Shown in pieces: positions 34,579 to 43,280 of a stretch of DNA of 64,000 nucleotides. Position numbers and translations under genes: made by a program. The stretch's first letter is position 1. The number at the start of each line of letters is the position of its first letter. The stretch covers positions 124,001 to 188,000 of the forward strand of contig JAFRZW010000016.1 in NCBI GenBank assembly GCA_017442365.1, written 5' to 3'. Origin of the DNA: Rikenellaceae bacterium. Lineage in GTDB: Bacteria > Bacteroidota > Bacteroidia > Bacteroidales > Rikenellaceae. The notes under the pieces are model-generated. The model was not told the origin of the DNA and did no database searches. It saw nothing but the letters and a program-made list of their open reading frames with translations.

Positions 34579-35505
34579 ATGAGTTTTCGTGTAACCATAC
34601 TTGGCAATAGTTCGGCAAAACCCACACCCGATAAACATACCTCTGCTCACGCACTCAATGTGCGTGAGCAGTTTTTTTTGATAGATTGTGGCGAGGATAC
34701 CCAGCGACAACTGATCCGCTACGGTATCAATCCGCTCAAAATTAATGCGGTGTTCATCACCCACCTGCACGGTGATCACCTCTACGGTCTGTTTCCGCTG
34801 ATTTCGACAATGGGTCTGTATGGCCGCCGAACGCCGTTGAAGGTGTTTGGCCCGAAACCGCTGGACGAGATCTTGGAGGCGCACTTCAAGTATTTCGATA
34901 CGGAGCTGCCTTACGAAGTGCAGTTTTGTGAGGTCAATACACGAGCGGAGAGATGTGTGTTCGAAACGTCGTATATGACCGTTGAGACAATTCCACTGCG
35001 CCATCGAGTGCCTTGTTGCGGCTACTTGTTCCGCGAGAAGGAGCCTGAGTTGAATATCGAGAAGTCGGCAATCGAACGCTATGGATTGGGTATTGCGCAG
35101 ATTGCGGCAGCAAAACGTGGCGAGGATCTGACTTTGGCAGATGGCACGCTGCTACCTGCGTCGGAGATCACCTATCGACCGTTCCGCCCGCGCGCGTATG
35201 CCTATTGTAGTGATACGCAATATTCGGCTAAGGTGGCGCGTATTGTGAGTGGGGTAGATCTTCTCTACCACGAGGCGACGTACCTCGACATCGAGCGCAA
35301 AACGGCGCACCAGCGAGGTCATTCAACGGCATTGCTGGCGGCTAAGGTTGCGTCGATGGCGGGTGTCGGACGATTGCTGATAGGCCATTTTTCGGCACGT
35401 TATAAGGACGAGAGGGTGCTGCTGGACGAGGCTCGGACGCAGTTCGAGGCGACCGAGCTGGCTACGGAGGGTCGCACGTTTGAGATTCCGAAACGACGCG
35501 AGTAG
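34579..35505 (+). CDS. rnz: Ribonuclease Z
   Basis: 308 residues from the ATG at 34579, preceded by a purine-rich GGGACAGGAG; an in-frame TTG at 34561 is less likely. Metallo-beta-lactamase motif THLHGDH (H62, H64, D66, H67), plus CGYLF, YCSDTQYS, HEATYL and the terminal GHFSARY. It trims tRNA precursors at the 3' end. It is probably co-transcribed with rpsA. Confidence 0.95.
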   Translation: MSFRVTILGNSSAKPTPDKHTSAHALNVREQFFLIDCGEDTQRQLIRYGINPLKINAVFITHLHGDHLYGLFPLISTMGLYGRRTPLKVFGPKPLDEILEAHFKYFDTELPYEVQFCEVNTRAERCVFETSYMTVETIPLRHRVPCCGYLFREKEPELNIEKSAIERYGLGIAQIAAAKRGEDLTLADGTLLPASEITYRPFRPRAYAYCSDTQYSAKVARIVSGVDLLYHEATYLDIERKTAHQRGHSTALLAAKVASMAGVGRLLIGHFSARYKDERVLLDEARTQFEATELATEGRTFEIPKRRE

Positions 35506-35552
35506 GGTGTAAGTAGCGACGTAAGCGACACCGCGAAAATATTACAGATGTA

Positions 35553-35585
35553 GGCGAACCGACCGATCGGCTCGCCATTTTTTTG
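35553..35585 (+). terminator. Terminator of the rpsA-rnz unit
   Basis: GGCGAACCGA / TCGGCTCGCC (one mismatch) with a four-base loop and a TTTTTTTG tail; the tail contributes the -33 TTTG of the next promoter. Confidence 0.8.
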
Positions 35586-35613
35586 CATATCGTCGCCCGA
35601 AGTGCTATCTTTG
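35582..35613 (+). promoter_or_regulatory. Promoter of the HAD phosphatase gene
   Basis: TTTG (35582-35585), 20 bp, TATCTTTG (35606-35613), 23 bp before the ATG at 35637. Confidence 0.7.
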
Positions 35614-35636
35614 TGCCAACAAAAAATGAGCAAACG

Positions 35637-36269
35637 ATGATTAAGAACGTGATATTTGACTTTGGTGGGGTCATTGCCCACTTTGTTCGCGAGGGCGCGG
35701 TAAGCCGTTTCGAGCAGTTGGGCTTGAAAGACGCCAATGAGCAGCTCGATAACTATTGCCAGAATGGTATCTTCCTCGAAGTCGAGAAGGGAGCGATTTC
35801 GGCCGAAGGATTCCGCGAGCGTTTGAGCGAGATGTGCGGTCGAGAGGTGAGCTACGAGGAGGCTCGTTGGGCGTGGTTGGGATTCTTTACCGAGACTCCG
35901 ACCTCGAAACTCGACTATATCTCGGCACTCCGTCCGCGTTATCGTACATACGTGCTGAGCAATACCAACCCTTACATTATGAGCTGGGCCCGCAGTGGTG
36001 AGCTGTCGGAGCAGGGTCGCCCGCTGGACGACTATTTCGATGCGATCTTCACCTCGTATGAGTTGGGCACGGTTAAGCCCGATAAACGCTTTTTTGAGCA
36101 CGTTTTGGCAGCAACGGGGTCGTTGCCTTCGGAGACGGTTTTCGTCGATGATGGGCCGCATAACGTGGCAACAGCGGAGGCTATGGGTATCCACACGTTG
36201 TGTCCCGCCAATGGTGAGGATTGGCGCGAGGCTCTGACCGAACTTCTCGACCGCCTGAACCGCGAGTAA
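35637..36269 (+). CDS. HAD-superfamily hydrolase (YihX-like sugar-phosphatase type)
   Basis: 210 residues from the ATG at 35637, just downstream of its promoter; the open frame above that start would overlap the promoter. HAD motifs: VIFDFGGVI (nucleophile D8), VLSNTNP, GTVKPDKRFFEHVL (Lys), and FVDDGPHNVATAEAMG (Asp pair). The FDFGG motif and the small helical cap fit the YihX/HAD-IA group, which dephosphorylates sugar phosphates such as glucose 1-phosphate. The real substrate is open. Confidence 0.87.
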   Translation: MIKNVIFDFGGVIAHFVREGAVSRFEQLGLKDANEQLDNYCQNGIFLEVEKGAISAEGFRERLSEMCGREVSYEEARWAWLGFFTETPTSKLDYISALRPRYRTYVLSNTNPYIMSWARSGELSEQGRPLDDYFDAIFTSYELGTVKPDKRFFEHVLAATGSLPSETVFVDDGPHNVATAEAMGIHTLCPANGEDWREALTELLDRLNRE

Positions 36270-36289
36270 CACCTGTGAAGCATAATCAA

Positions 36290-36336
36290 CAGCACACGCG
36301 CTGACCTTAGATGGGTTGGCGCGTGTGCTGTTTTGT
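36290..36336 (+). terminator. Terminator of the HAD gene
   Basis: Stem CAGCACACGCGC / GCGCGTGTGCTG (12 bp, perfect), 17-base loop, then TTTTGTG. Confidence 0.88.
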
Positions 36337-36344
36337 GTCCCTGC

Positions 36345-36380
36345 AAAACAAAAAGGTCGCTCCCACTGAGGGGAGCGACC
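36345..36380 (-). terminator. Terminator of the left SusCD triad
   Basis: GGTCGCTCCC / GGGAGCGACC with U-rich tail on the minus strand. The same stem ends the right triad at 49400-49432. Confidence 0.9.
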
Positions 36381-36388
36381 GAACCGAA

Positions 36389-36421
36389 CATCTCAATGGT
36401 AATCTTTATCTAACTGAGATG
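36389..36421 (-). ncRNA. Structured 3'-UTR stem-loop, left copy
   Basis: Minus strand: stem CATCTCA / TGAGATG around a loop containing GTTAGATAAAGATTAC, directly before the terminator. The right copy keeps the loop but has a different, still complementary stem. Confidence 0.55.
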
Positions 36422-36446
36422 TAAGGCGTGTAGAGGTTTGATGATT

Positions 36447-37445
36447 TTACCAGTTCTCGCTGAACTGCGATACATACATACCCGTGTAGTTGTTGTTATC
36501 ATTAGCGATACGGCAACCACGGAAGATGTGCAGCACGTAAGCACCAGTAGTAGCAGTCCAATAGTCCGAGTAACGCGACTCCGAGGTGCCCTCACCCTTG
36601 AAGGTGTAGGTCAGCCAGTTCTCATCCTCAACACCATTTACCACCTTCTTCGCACGGTAAACGATACGGCAAGTACCGCTACCTACGGTCTTACCTGTAC
36701 GGTTGTCTGCATCGTTACGGTTAGTACCGTAGCTCGACTGCGAAGTGCTCGAACCCTGAGCGTAGCGGTTGATACGAACCTTAACCCAATCAGTGCACTC
36801 ACCGAAACCAACAGGCTCGCCGAAAGGCAACCACTCGTTAGTATACGAATCGTTGTAGTAGTACTGAATCTTATAGTCGCAAGGCTCACCCAACTTCTCG
36901 TGGAGAAGGTTGAGGAAACGCATCATCTGGAACGACGAAGCGTTGCTGGGGTGATCAGGATCGGTGCTGTGGGTAACATCAGCCGAACCGCCATCAACGA
37001 AGTACTCCTTCTTGGTGCGCTTCTCGTGCATCAGGGGCTCCTTCGAGTAGTCATAGATGATAGCATTCATTGCCTGACCAGCCTCCAAAGTTACATTGGT
37101 CTCATAAGCAAGTGTGTGCTCACCATTGCGATAGAAGTAACCCTTAATGTTGTGAGTACCCGGGGTCAGAGTGTAGTAGTAGTTCTCACCAGGGATAATA
37201 CCACGAACACCGAGGTTGGTGTAGTTGTCGCCCCATACGTCCTTATCGTCGATCGTAACCTTCCACCAACGGTTGTCGCCAGCAGCAGTGGTAATCGAAC
37301 CTTCGGGAACCATACGGGTAATCTGGAGCTTCGCCATATTAGGATCAGCAACGGTCTGTGCTACAAACTCCTGATCCTGACGCTCGCAAGCCGTAAACAG
37401 CGATACAGCAGCGATAGCGTATGCAAAATATTTCAGAATTTTCAT
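36447..37445 (-). CDS. SusCD-associated surface lipoprotein, left copy
   Basis: 332 residues. Lipoprotein signal ends SLFTACERQDQE, with acidic residues after the Cys suggesting surface export. The segment PGTHNIKGYFYRNGEHTLAYETNVTLEAGQ resembles DUF4397-type beta domains; this is a tentative match. It is homologous to 48397-49335: both share FGE, ADNR-G-TV-SG-C-I and a Y-DYWTA block near the C-terminus. As the third gene of the triad it probably occupies the SusE/F-like place of an accessory glycan- or peptide-binding protein. Confidence 0.72.
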   Translation of the reverse strand: MKILKYFAYAIAAVSLFTACERQDQEFVAQTVADPNMAKLQITRMVPEGSITTAAGDNRWWKVTIDDKDVWGDNYTNLGVRGIIPGENYYYTLTPGTHNIKGYFYRNGEHTLAYETNVTLEAGQAMNAIIYDYSKEPLMHEKRTKKEYFVDGGSADVTHSTDPDHPSNASSFQMMRFLNLLHEKLGEPCDYKIQYYYNDSYTNEWLPFGEPVGFGECTDWVKVRINRYAQGSSTSQSSYGTNRNDADNRTGKTVGSGTCRIVYRAKKVVNGVEDENWLTYTFKGEGTSESRYSDYWTATTGAYVLHIFRGCRIANDNNNYTGMYVSQFSENW

Positions 37446-37477
37446 AGTTCTTAATGTTTTTTAATGGTGGTTAAATA

Positions 37478-39406
37478 CTATCTTTCGAGCGAGTTATCAA
37501 CATCGGGATAAGTCTCAGGATAACCGTTAGGATAGCAGAACCAAGGAATCGAGCACTGATAGTACGGAGTCATACCCGAGATGGGCTTCAACTGACGCAG
37601 TGCGGGTTTGTTCCACATATACTCCGAGTTGAAACGAGGAGGAACGCGGAAGCAAGGAGCACCTTCGAGGTTCCAAGTGGTCGAGTAGCTCGACTTGTAA
37701 CCCTCAACACGTGCGGGGTAGAGATAGAAACCGTGGTAAACCTTCGTAGGATCGTCATCGGTCTTGTAGTCTACCTGAGTGCGGTTCCAACCGTTGCCGT
37801 TATAAGGATACTCGCCGGTGTACTTCACATCGTAGAATACCTTACGCTGGTCAACCCAAGTCTCGTTTGCGCCCCACGGGAACAGAGCAACAAACTTCTG
37901 CATCATAATGTGCGACAGAGTCAGCTCATCAGCGGTTACACCCTCAACGAACGGACCTGCCAAGTACTCAGCAGCAGCCTGGTTGAACAGAGCCTTAGTG
38001 ATCTTGTCACCACCCGATACCGAGTTGGTGTTCTCAGCAGCCTTACCGGTGTAGATATACTTAGCGGTGAACTCCATATCGTCAGCAACAGCAGCCTTCC
38101 ACCAAGTCAGTGCGTTAGCCTTGTCGCCCATACGGAAGTAAGCCTCAGCGATACAGAACTTAACTTCGGCCGAAGTCATAATAATGTAAGGAGCGTCCTC
38201 ACGATAGATCCAACGGCCAATACCGTCCAGAATCGACGAGTTGGTAGTAACCTCACGACCGTAGAAGTAGGGAGCGTTGATACCTGCAACGTCCGAGCTG
38301 CGACCGGTCAAACCACCACCATAGTACTCGTGGCGCTTGATAACGTTCAGGTCATCAGTATTCTCGAACAACTCATCGCTGGTAGTAGCAAGTTTCACTG
38401 CTACACGGGGATCGTAGTGGCCCTCAGCCATTACATTAGTATCGGTAATGATCTGCTTCTCCGACAGAACATACTTGTAGCGAGGATCCACATCGTCGTG
38501 GTTGTCAACCAGAATCTTGTTACCGTTCTCATCGTATACGGGAACAGTACCGGTCATAAGCTGTACGATGTAGCGGTGCTGCCAGTAGCTGCTCGACAAG
38601 TTGCCACGACGTGGGCTCCAGAAGTTGTTGTATGCGCTGTAAGGTGCGTCCTGACCGCCACCCTCAATTGCCAAGGTAGCGTCGTCAGCGGGCGACTGGA
38701 AGGTCTTGTCAGCATAGCCTACCAACTCGGGAGCGATCTCCGATACGAAGTTGGGCTTCTGAACCAGCGACGAGAGCTGACGAATCTTAACAGCATAGCA
38801 GAACTTAATCCACTTATCCTTGTTACCACCGTAGATCCAGTCGTTGAGCGACAATTTTGCACCGTAGGGATAGGGATCCTCCATCGTGAGGTACTCGATA
38901 GCGGTGTCAGCCCACTCCTTAACCTTCTCATAGACGTAATCCTGAGTGTCATAGTCGTGCTCCAACAGACCTGCAACGAATGCGTCGTCCAGCGGAAGAT
39001 CGCCGTGATACTTGGTCAATGCATCCCAAGCGAAAGCCTTCATTGCATAACCAATACCAGCGAGCGTCCACTGCTCAGCCTCTACCGACTGGTTGATGAA
39101 GTTTTCGAGGTTCATACCCATATTCCAATATACCATACGCCACTGCTCACCACCATTATCGTTACCGGTAGTATAACGGTGTGCAGCGAAAGTAGTGTAG
39201 CTCGAAGTACCCATATACTGAGTGATCGGGCCGGTAGCGCGAATGTCCCAATAGAGACCCTGCATCGACTGCTGGATACCCGACAGATAGAGTGTTGCCT
39301 CTACATAGTCAGGGGTATCAATATTTTCATTGACGTCGAGCCACTTCTGGCAGCCGGTGAAGGCTACTGCGGCCAACATCATAATACCTGCAAAAATCTT
39401 TTTCAT
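37478..39406 (-). CDS. SusD/RagB-like nutrient-binding lipoprotein, left copy
   Basis: 642 residues. Lipoprotein signal ends AFTGCQKWLDVNENIDTPDYVE. TPR-like helices typical of the SusD-like_2 type are visible (GYAMKAFAWDALTKYHGDLPLDDAF, CIAEAYFRMGDKANALTWWKAAV, AAAEYLAGPF). SusD lids the SusC barrel and captures ligand. It lies 36 bp after susC and 32 bp before the lipoprotein gene. The N-terminus is nearly identical to the right copy; the middle diverges, consistent with different ligands. Confidence 0.92.
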   Translation of the reverse strand: MKKIFAGIMMLAAVAFTGCQKWLDVNENIDTPDYVEATLYLSGIQQSMQGLYWDIRATGPITQYMGTSSYTTFAAHRYTTGNDNGGEQWRMVYWNMGMNLENFINQSVEAEQWTLAGIGYAMKAFAWDALTKYHGDLPLDDAFVAGLLEHDYDTQDYVYEKVKEWADTAIEYLTMEDPYPYGAKLSLNDWIYGGNKDKWIKFCYAVKIRQLSSLVQKPNFVSEIAPELVGYADKTFQSPADDATLAIEGGGQDAPYSAYNNFWSPRRGNLSSSYWQHRYIVQLMTGTVPVYDENGNKILVDNHDDVDPRYKYVLSEKQIITDTNVMAEGHYDPRVAVKLATTSDELFENTDDLNVIKRHEYYGGGLTGRSSDVAGINAPYFYGREVTTNSSILDGIGRWIYREDAPYIIMTSAEVKFCIAEAYFRMGDKANALTWWKAAVADDMEFTAKYIYTGKAAENTNSVSGGDKITKALFNQAAAEYLAGPFVEGVTADELTLSHIMMQKFVALFPWGANETWVDQRKVFYDVKYTGEYPYNGNGWNRTQVDYKTDDDPTKVYHGFYLYPARVEGYKSSYSTTWNLEGAPCFRVPPRFNSEYMWNKPALRQLKPISGMTPYYQCSIPWFCYPNGYPETYPDVDNSLER

Positions 39407-39442
39407 ATTATTATATGTATTTTTTGTTCGTTATAATGTCGC

Positions 39443-42400
39443 TTAGAAAGTAAGGCTTACACCGAACGAGAAGGTACGAGGTGCAGGTACGCCCCACAGG
39501 TCGTAACCCTCACCACCGGTACCACCGGCAGCAGCCGACATAGTGTTACCAACGGGATCAACACCCATATAGTTGGTCCAAGTGCAGAGGTCATTTGCCG
39601 ATACGTATACCGAACCGCGCGAAATGAAATCTTTAGTTGCACGCTTCAACCAATCCGAAGGAATGTTGTAGGTCAAGCGGATCTCGCTCAGACGCAAGAA
39701 GTTTACGTCCTTCTGGATCCAGTCCTCATCACCGCCCGAGTAAACCGAGCCACCCATCGAAGTGGGGAATGAAACGGTGTTCCAAGTCGGGGTATCGGTA
39801 TTCTCCATACCGTCCTTAACTACGCCCTTGAATACGAAGTAGTCGCCACTCTCACGGAAACGAACCGACTCCCAGCTTTGACCGCTCGACCACATCTGAC
39901 GCATAGTACCGTTTACGATGGTTGCACCAATCTTACCCGATGCCATAGCCGACAGACGGAAGCCCTTGTACGACAATGCAGTCGAGATACCGTAGTTCAA
40001 ATCGGGATTACGATCGCCGATTACCGACCACGAAGCCTCAACCTGAGGAATGCCGGCAGTCGAAACCAAAATATCGCCATTCTTATTACGCATATATGCA
40101 AGACCGGTTACGGTGGTGATGGGGTGGCCCTTCATAATACCGTTACGGGTATTACCAACGTTCCAAGTATAAGCGTTGTAGTACTCGGTCAAGTTCTCAG
40201 GCAACTCGGTTACCAACGAACCGGTGTGCGAGAGGTTTACGCCCAAGTTCCAACGGAAACCGCTCTCCGAACGGATAATATCGCCGTCGATGTGGCCTTC
40301 CCAACCCCAAGTCTTGAACGAACCAACGTTCATATTGTTGAGTACGAAACCGGTTGCATACGACATACGGAAACCGTTTACGATCTGATCCTGGCAGGTT
40401 GTCCAGAAGTAGGTGAAGTCGAGATTTACGCGGTCGTTAGCCAAACGAGCCTCCAAACCTACCTCATACGAAGTGTTCATCTCGGGAACGAGGTTCGGGT
40501 TAGGACCGGTGTAGCCATACTTGAAGCCACCACCCGACAGGCCAGTGCCCTCCAATGCGGGGTCGATAGCCAACGGCTTAGCGTCCTTACCTACCTGAGC
40601 AAATGCACCACGAACCTTCAAGTAGTTCAACCACTTCAAGTCTTTCAGACCCTTGATCTCGGTGAATACGAACGAACCCTCGACTGCGGGATAGAAGTAC
40701 GAGTTGTTCTCCTTAGGCAGAGTCGACGACCAGTCGTTACGAGCACGCAGGGTCAAGAATGCCATATTGTTGTAACCGAACTCAGCCTGTGCCGAGATAG
40801 CCTGCAAGCGACGCTTGGTATTGGTCTTCTTCGAGGTGATAGTCTCGGGCGAGCAGTTATTGATCGAATGGAAGTTGATTACGAGGAAGTTATCGCCATA
40901 AGTTGCCAAGCTCTTAGTAGCGTTCTGCAACTGGTGGTAACCAACCTGAACGCCGAAGGTGAACTTGTTGTCGAACCAGCTGTTGTTGTAGCCAGCCAGA
41001 ACGTCCAAGTTGTAGTTCGACAGGTTGTGGTTTGCAACGTTGTAAGTACCCGAGTTATCGTAATCCTTCGAAGTCAAGTTGTAGGTACGATAGTAGGGGT
41101 GCTTGCTATTCTCGTAGATCGAAACCGAGTAGTCGATACCGGCCTGAGCACGAACAAAGGTATTCTTAATAGGAGTGATATTGATCGAACCACGAGCCAT
41201 AAAGCGGTCGGTCTCATCACGCAGGATATTATTATACATACCGAACAAGGGGTTAACCTGGTCGTCGTCCATATAATAATCGGGCATACGCATATGAACA
41301 CCGTCCTCAGCGTAGATGTTGCGCATATCGTCCATCGAAGGCCAACGGTAAGCGTAGTAGATAGGACCACTCGTACCCTTGTTTACCTTATTATTAGTCT
41401 GACGAACATACTGCATCGAGCCCTCGAAGGTCAGCCACTTCTTAACCGTTGCCTTACCAGCCAAGCTGAAATTCAGACGATCCAGATCGGTAGTCTTTAC
41501 GACACCCTTCTGACCGGTGTACGAAGCCGAACCACGAACCGACATCTTATCGGTACCTGCCTCGATAGCAACATTGTGCTTCTGCATAAAACCTGTCTGC
41601 AATACAGCTGCAACGTTGTCATAAGTAGGCATATCCTCGGGAATCAACGAACCCCAACGACCATTGTAGTAGTAGTTGGTCGAACCGTTGGTACCGTGGC
41701 CATACTTGTTCTGAACCTCGGGCCAGCCGTAAGCCTTCGACCACGAGAACTGGTTGTTGTACGATACGCGACCCTTACCATCGGTGTTCGAGCCCTTCTT
41801 GGTGGTGATGATAATTGCACCGTTCGAAGCGTCCGAACCGTAAAGTGCAGCAGCGGCAGCACCTTTCAGGACGGTGATCGACGCAACATCTTCCATATTG
41901 AAGTCGTTACCACGCGATGCGTAGTCCAGCGTACGAGTAGTCTCGGAGTCAGCGACAGCCAGACCGTTCGTAGGATCGAAGGTCGAGTTGTCCATCGGAA
42001 TACCATCGACAACGTACAGAGGCTCATTGCTACCCGACAACGAAGTGATGTTACGCAGTACGACAGTCGACGAAGCACCGGGCATACCCGAAGTCGAGGT
42101 AACGGTCATACCCGAAACACGACCCTGCAATGCCGACATAAGGTCGGTACGACCCGACTCGATGATGTCCTGAGCCTTAACGTTCTGAACCGACGAACCC
42201 ATTGCACGGGCTACACGCTTCATACCGAACTCGGCGGTTACCACCACGTCTTCGATCTTGTTCAGGTCCTCAGCCAAAGTAACGACCATACCCTGAGCCG
42301 CCTTTACTTCCTGAGCCTGATAACCGATGTACGTAACCACGAGGGTTGCGCCTTCGGGTACTGTCAATTCGAACGAACCACCGATACCGGTTGCGGTAGC

Positions 42401-42592
42401 GTTGCTCGAACCCTTCTGCAGAACGGTTGCGCCGATAACACCTTCGCCAGCAGCGTCCTTTACAGTACCTGAAATCTTGACTGACTTCTGAATCTCGGTG
42501 CTCTCGCTCCAAGTCTCAGCTGCCATCAAATTCGTTGTGCACACCGCCAGAGCCAGCGTGAACAACAAACCAATAGTCAATTTTCTTTTCAT
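39443..42592 (-). CDS. SusC/RagA-like TonB-linked outer-membrane transporter, left copy
   Basis: 1049 residues. Signal peptide (ends NLMAAE), CarboxypepD_reg-like domain (VKISGTVKDAAGEGVIGATV), TonB-box/plug region (VVVTAEFGMKRVARAMGSSV), SusC signature (NITSLSGSNEPLYVVDGIPMDN, ALYGSDASNGAIIITTKKG) and a barrel ending PRTFSFGVSLTF. With SusD it imports a glycan or peptide; no hydrolase or regulator sits in the locus to identify the substrate. It is a close paralogue of 43281-46436, with long stretches almost identical at DNA level (for example 40660-40760 against 45120-45200). Confidence 0.95.
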   Translation of the reverse strand: MKRKLTIGLLFTLALAVCTTNLMAAETWSESTEIQKSVKISGTVKDAAGEGVIGATVLQKGSSNATATGIGGSFELTVPEGATLVVTYIGYQAQEVKAAQGMVVTLAEDLNKIEDVVVTAEFGMKRVARAMGSSVQNVKAQDIIESGRTDLMSALQGRVSGMTVTSTSGMPGASSTVVLRNITSLSGSNEPLYVVDGIPMDNSTFDPTNGLAVADSETTRTLDYASRGNDFNMEDVASITVLKGAAAAALYGSDASNGAIIITTKKGSNTDGKGRVSYNNQFSWSKAYGWPEVQNKYGHGTNGSTNYYYNGRWGSLIPEDMPTYDNVAAVLQTGFMQKHNVAIEAGTDKMSVRGSASYTGQKGVVKTTDLDRLNFSLAGKATVKKWLTFEGSMQYVRQTNNKVNKGTSGPIYYAYRWPSMDDMRNIYAEDGVHMRMPDYYMDDDQVNPLFGMYNNILRDETDRFMARGSINITPIKNTFVRAQAGIDYSVSIYENSKHPYYRTYNLTSKDYDNSGTYNVANHNLSNYNLDVLAGYNNSWFDNKFTFGVQVGYHQLQNATKSLATYGDNFLVINFHSINNCSPETITSKKTNTKRRLQAISAQAEFGYNNMAFLTLRARNDWSSTLPKENNSYFYPAVEGSFVFTEIKGLKDLKWLNYLKVRGAFAQVGKDAKPLAIDPALEGTGLSGGGFKYGYTGPNPNLVPEMNTSYEVGLEARLANDRVNLDFTYFWTTCQDQIVNGFRMSYATGFVLNNMNVGSFKTWGWEGHIDGDIIRSESGFRWNLGVNLSHTGSLVTELPENLTEYYNAYTWNVGNTRNGIMKGHPITTVTGLAYMRNKNGDILVSTAGIPQVEASWSVIGDRNPDLNYGISTALSYKGFRLSAMASGKIGATIVNGTMRQMWSSGQSWESVRFRESGDYFVFKGVVKDGMENTDTPTWNTVSFPTSMGGSVYSGGDEDWIQKDVNFLRLSEIRLTYNIPSDWLKRATKDFISRGSVYVSANDLCTWTNYMGVDPVGNTMSAAAGGTGGEGYDLWGVPAPRTFSFGVSLTF

Positions 42593-43280
42593 AGAGTAAA
42601 TTTAATTAGTTAGTGATTATTAAAGGGTGTTTTTTGTTGTTTTCTGCTTAATACTTATAATTTAATACTATATTTTATGTTTTAGTTTTATATTGCAATC
42701 ACTTATCGTTAAATTTTCTACATAAATTAAGCTAATTTGCAAACGGCCATCGGTCCGAACCAACCTGATAATCATTCGCTTAAACTTAACTTGCCGTTTA
42801 GTGCGAGTAATAAGACAATTTCTGCTTGCTCACATTTAATCAAACAAATTTACAACGAATAATTATAACTTCCAAATTTTTACAACAAAAAAAATTGACG
42901 TAATTAATTAAAAATCTTAATAATAGCGCGGCGCAATGGTCAAAGTTACAATTTGAAATCGACCAAAAACCGCATTATATACATCGTAAATAATTGACAA
43001 TTTGACGAGTGCAGATTTGGGTTGTTTATCGACTTTGACTATTTGTCTTCACAATCGTTAGACCGCATTACTCGCACTAAACAGCCAGTTGTGCTCAAAT
43101 CGCGCTCGGAATGCGCTGTATGAGCGTTTTTAATAGTGGGTGATTAGTATTAATTGGTGCGATTTAGTGTTTTAGGGCAAATTTATGCACGCTCATAAAC
43201 AACACTAAAATTAACTGACAAAACAGAGGTTGAAACAAAAAAACACCCTTTAATAATCACTAACTAATTAAATTTACTCT
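42593..43280. promoter_or_regulatory. Symmetric divergent control region between the two susC genes
   Basis: AT-rich, 688 bp, no gene. The 44 bp before each ATG are identical (42593-42636 on the minus strand, 43237-43280 on the plus strand). A 16-mer GTTTAGTGCGAGTAAT occurs at 42796-42811 and inverted at 43067-43082, 203 and 198 bp from the respective start codons; it is a candidate binding site. No perfect TAnnTTTG box was found, so an alternative sigma factor or an activator may be needed. Confidence 0.65.

Noticed and set aside
42593..43280. Hidden invertase or phase-variation recombinase site in the susC spacer
   Set aside because: No recombinase gene and no short crossover-type inverted repeat beyond the shared leader and 16-mer; any inversion would have to be by homologous recombination.
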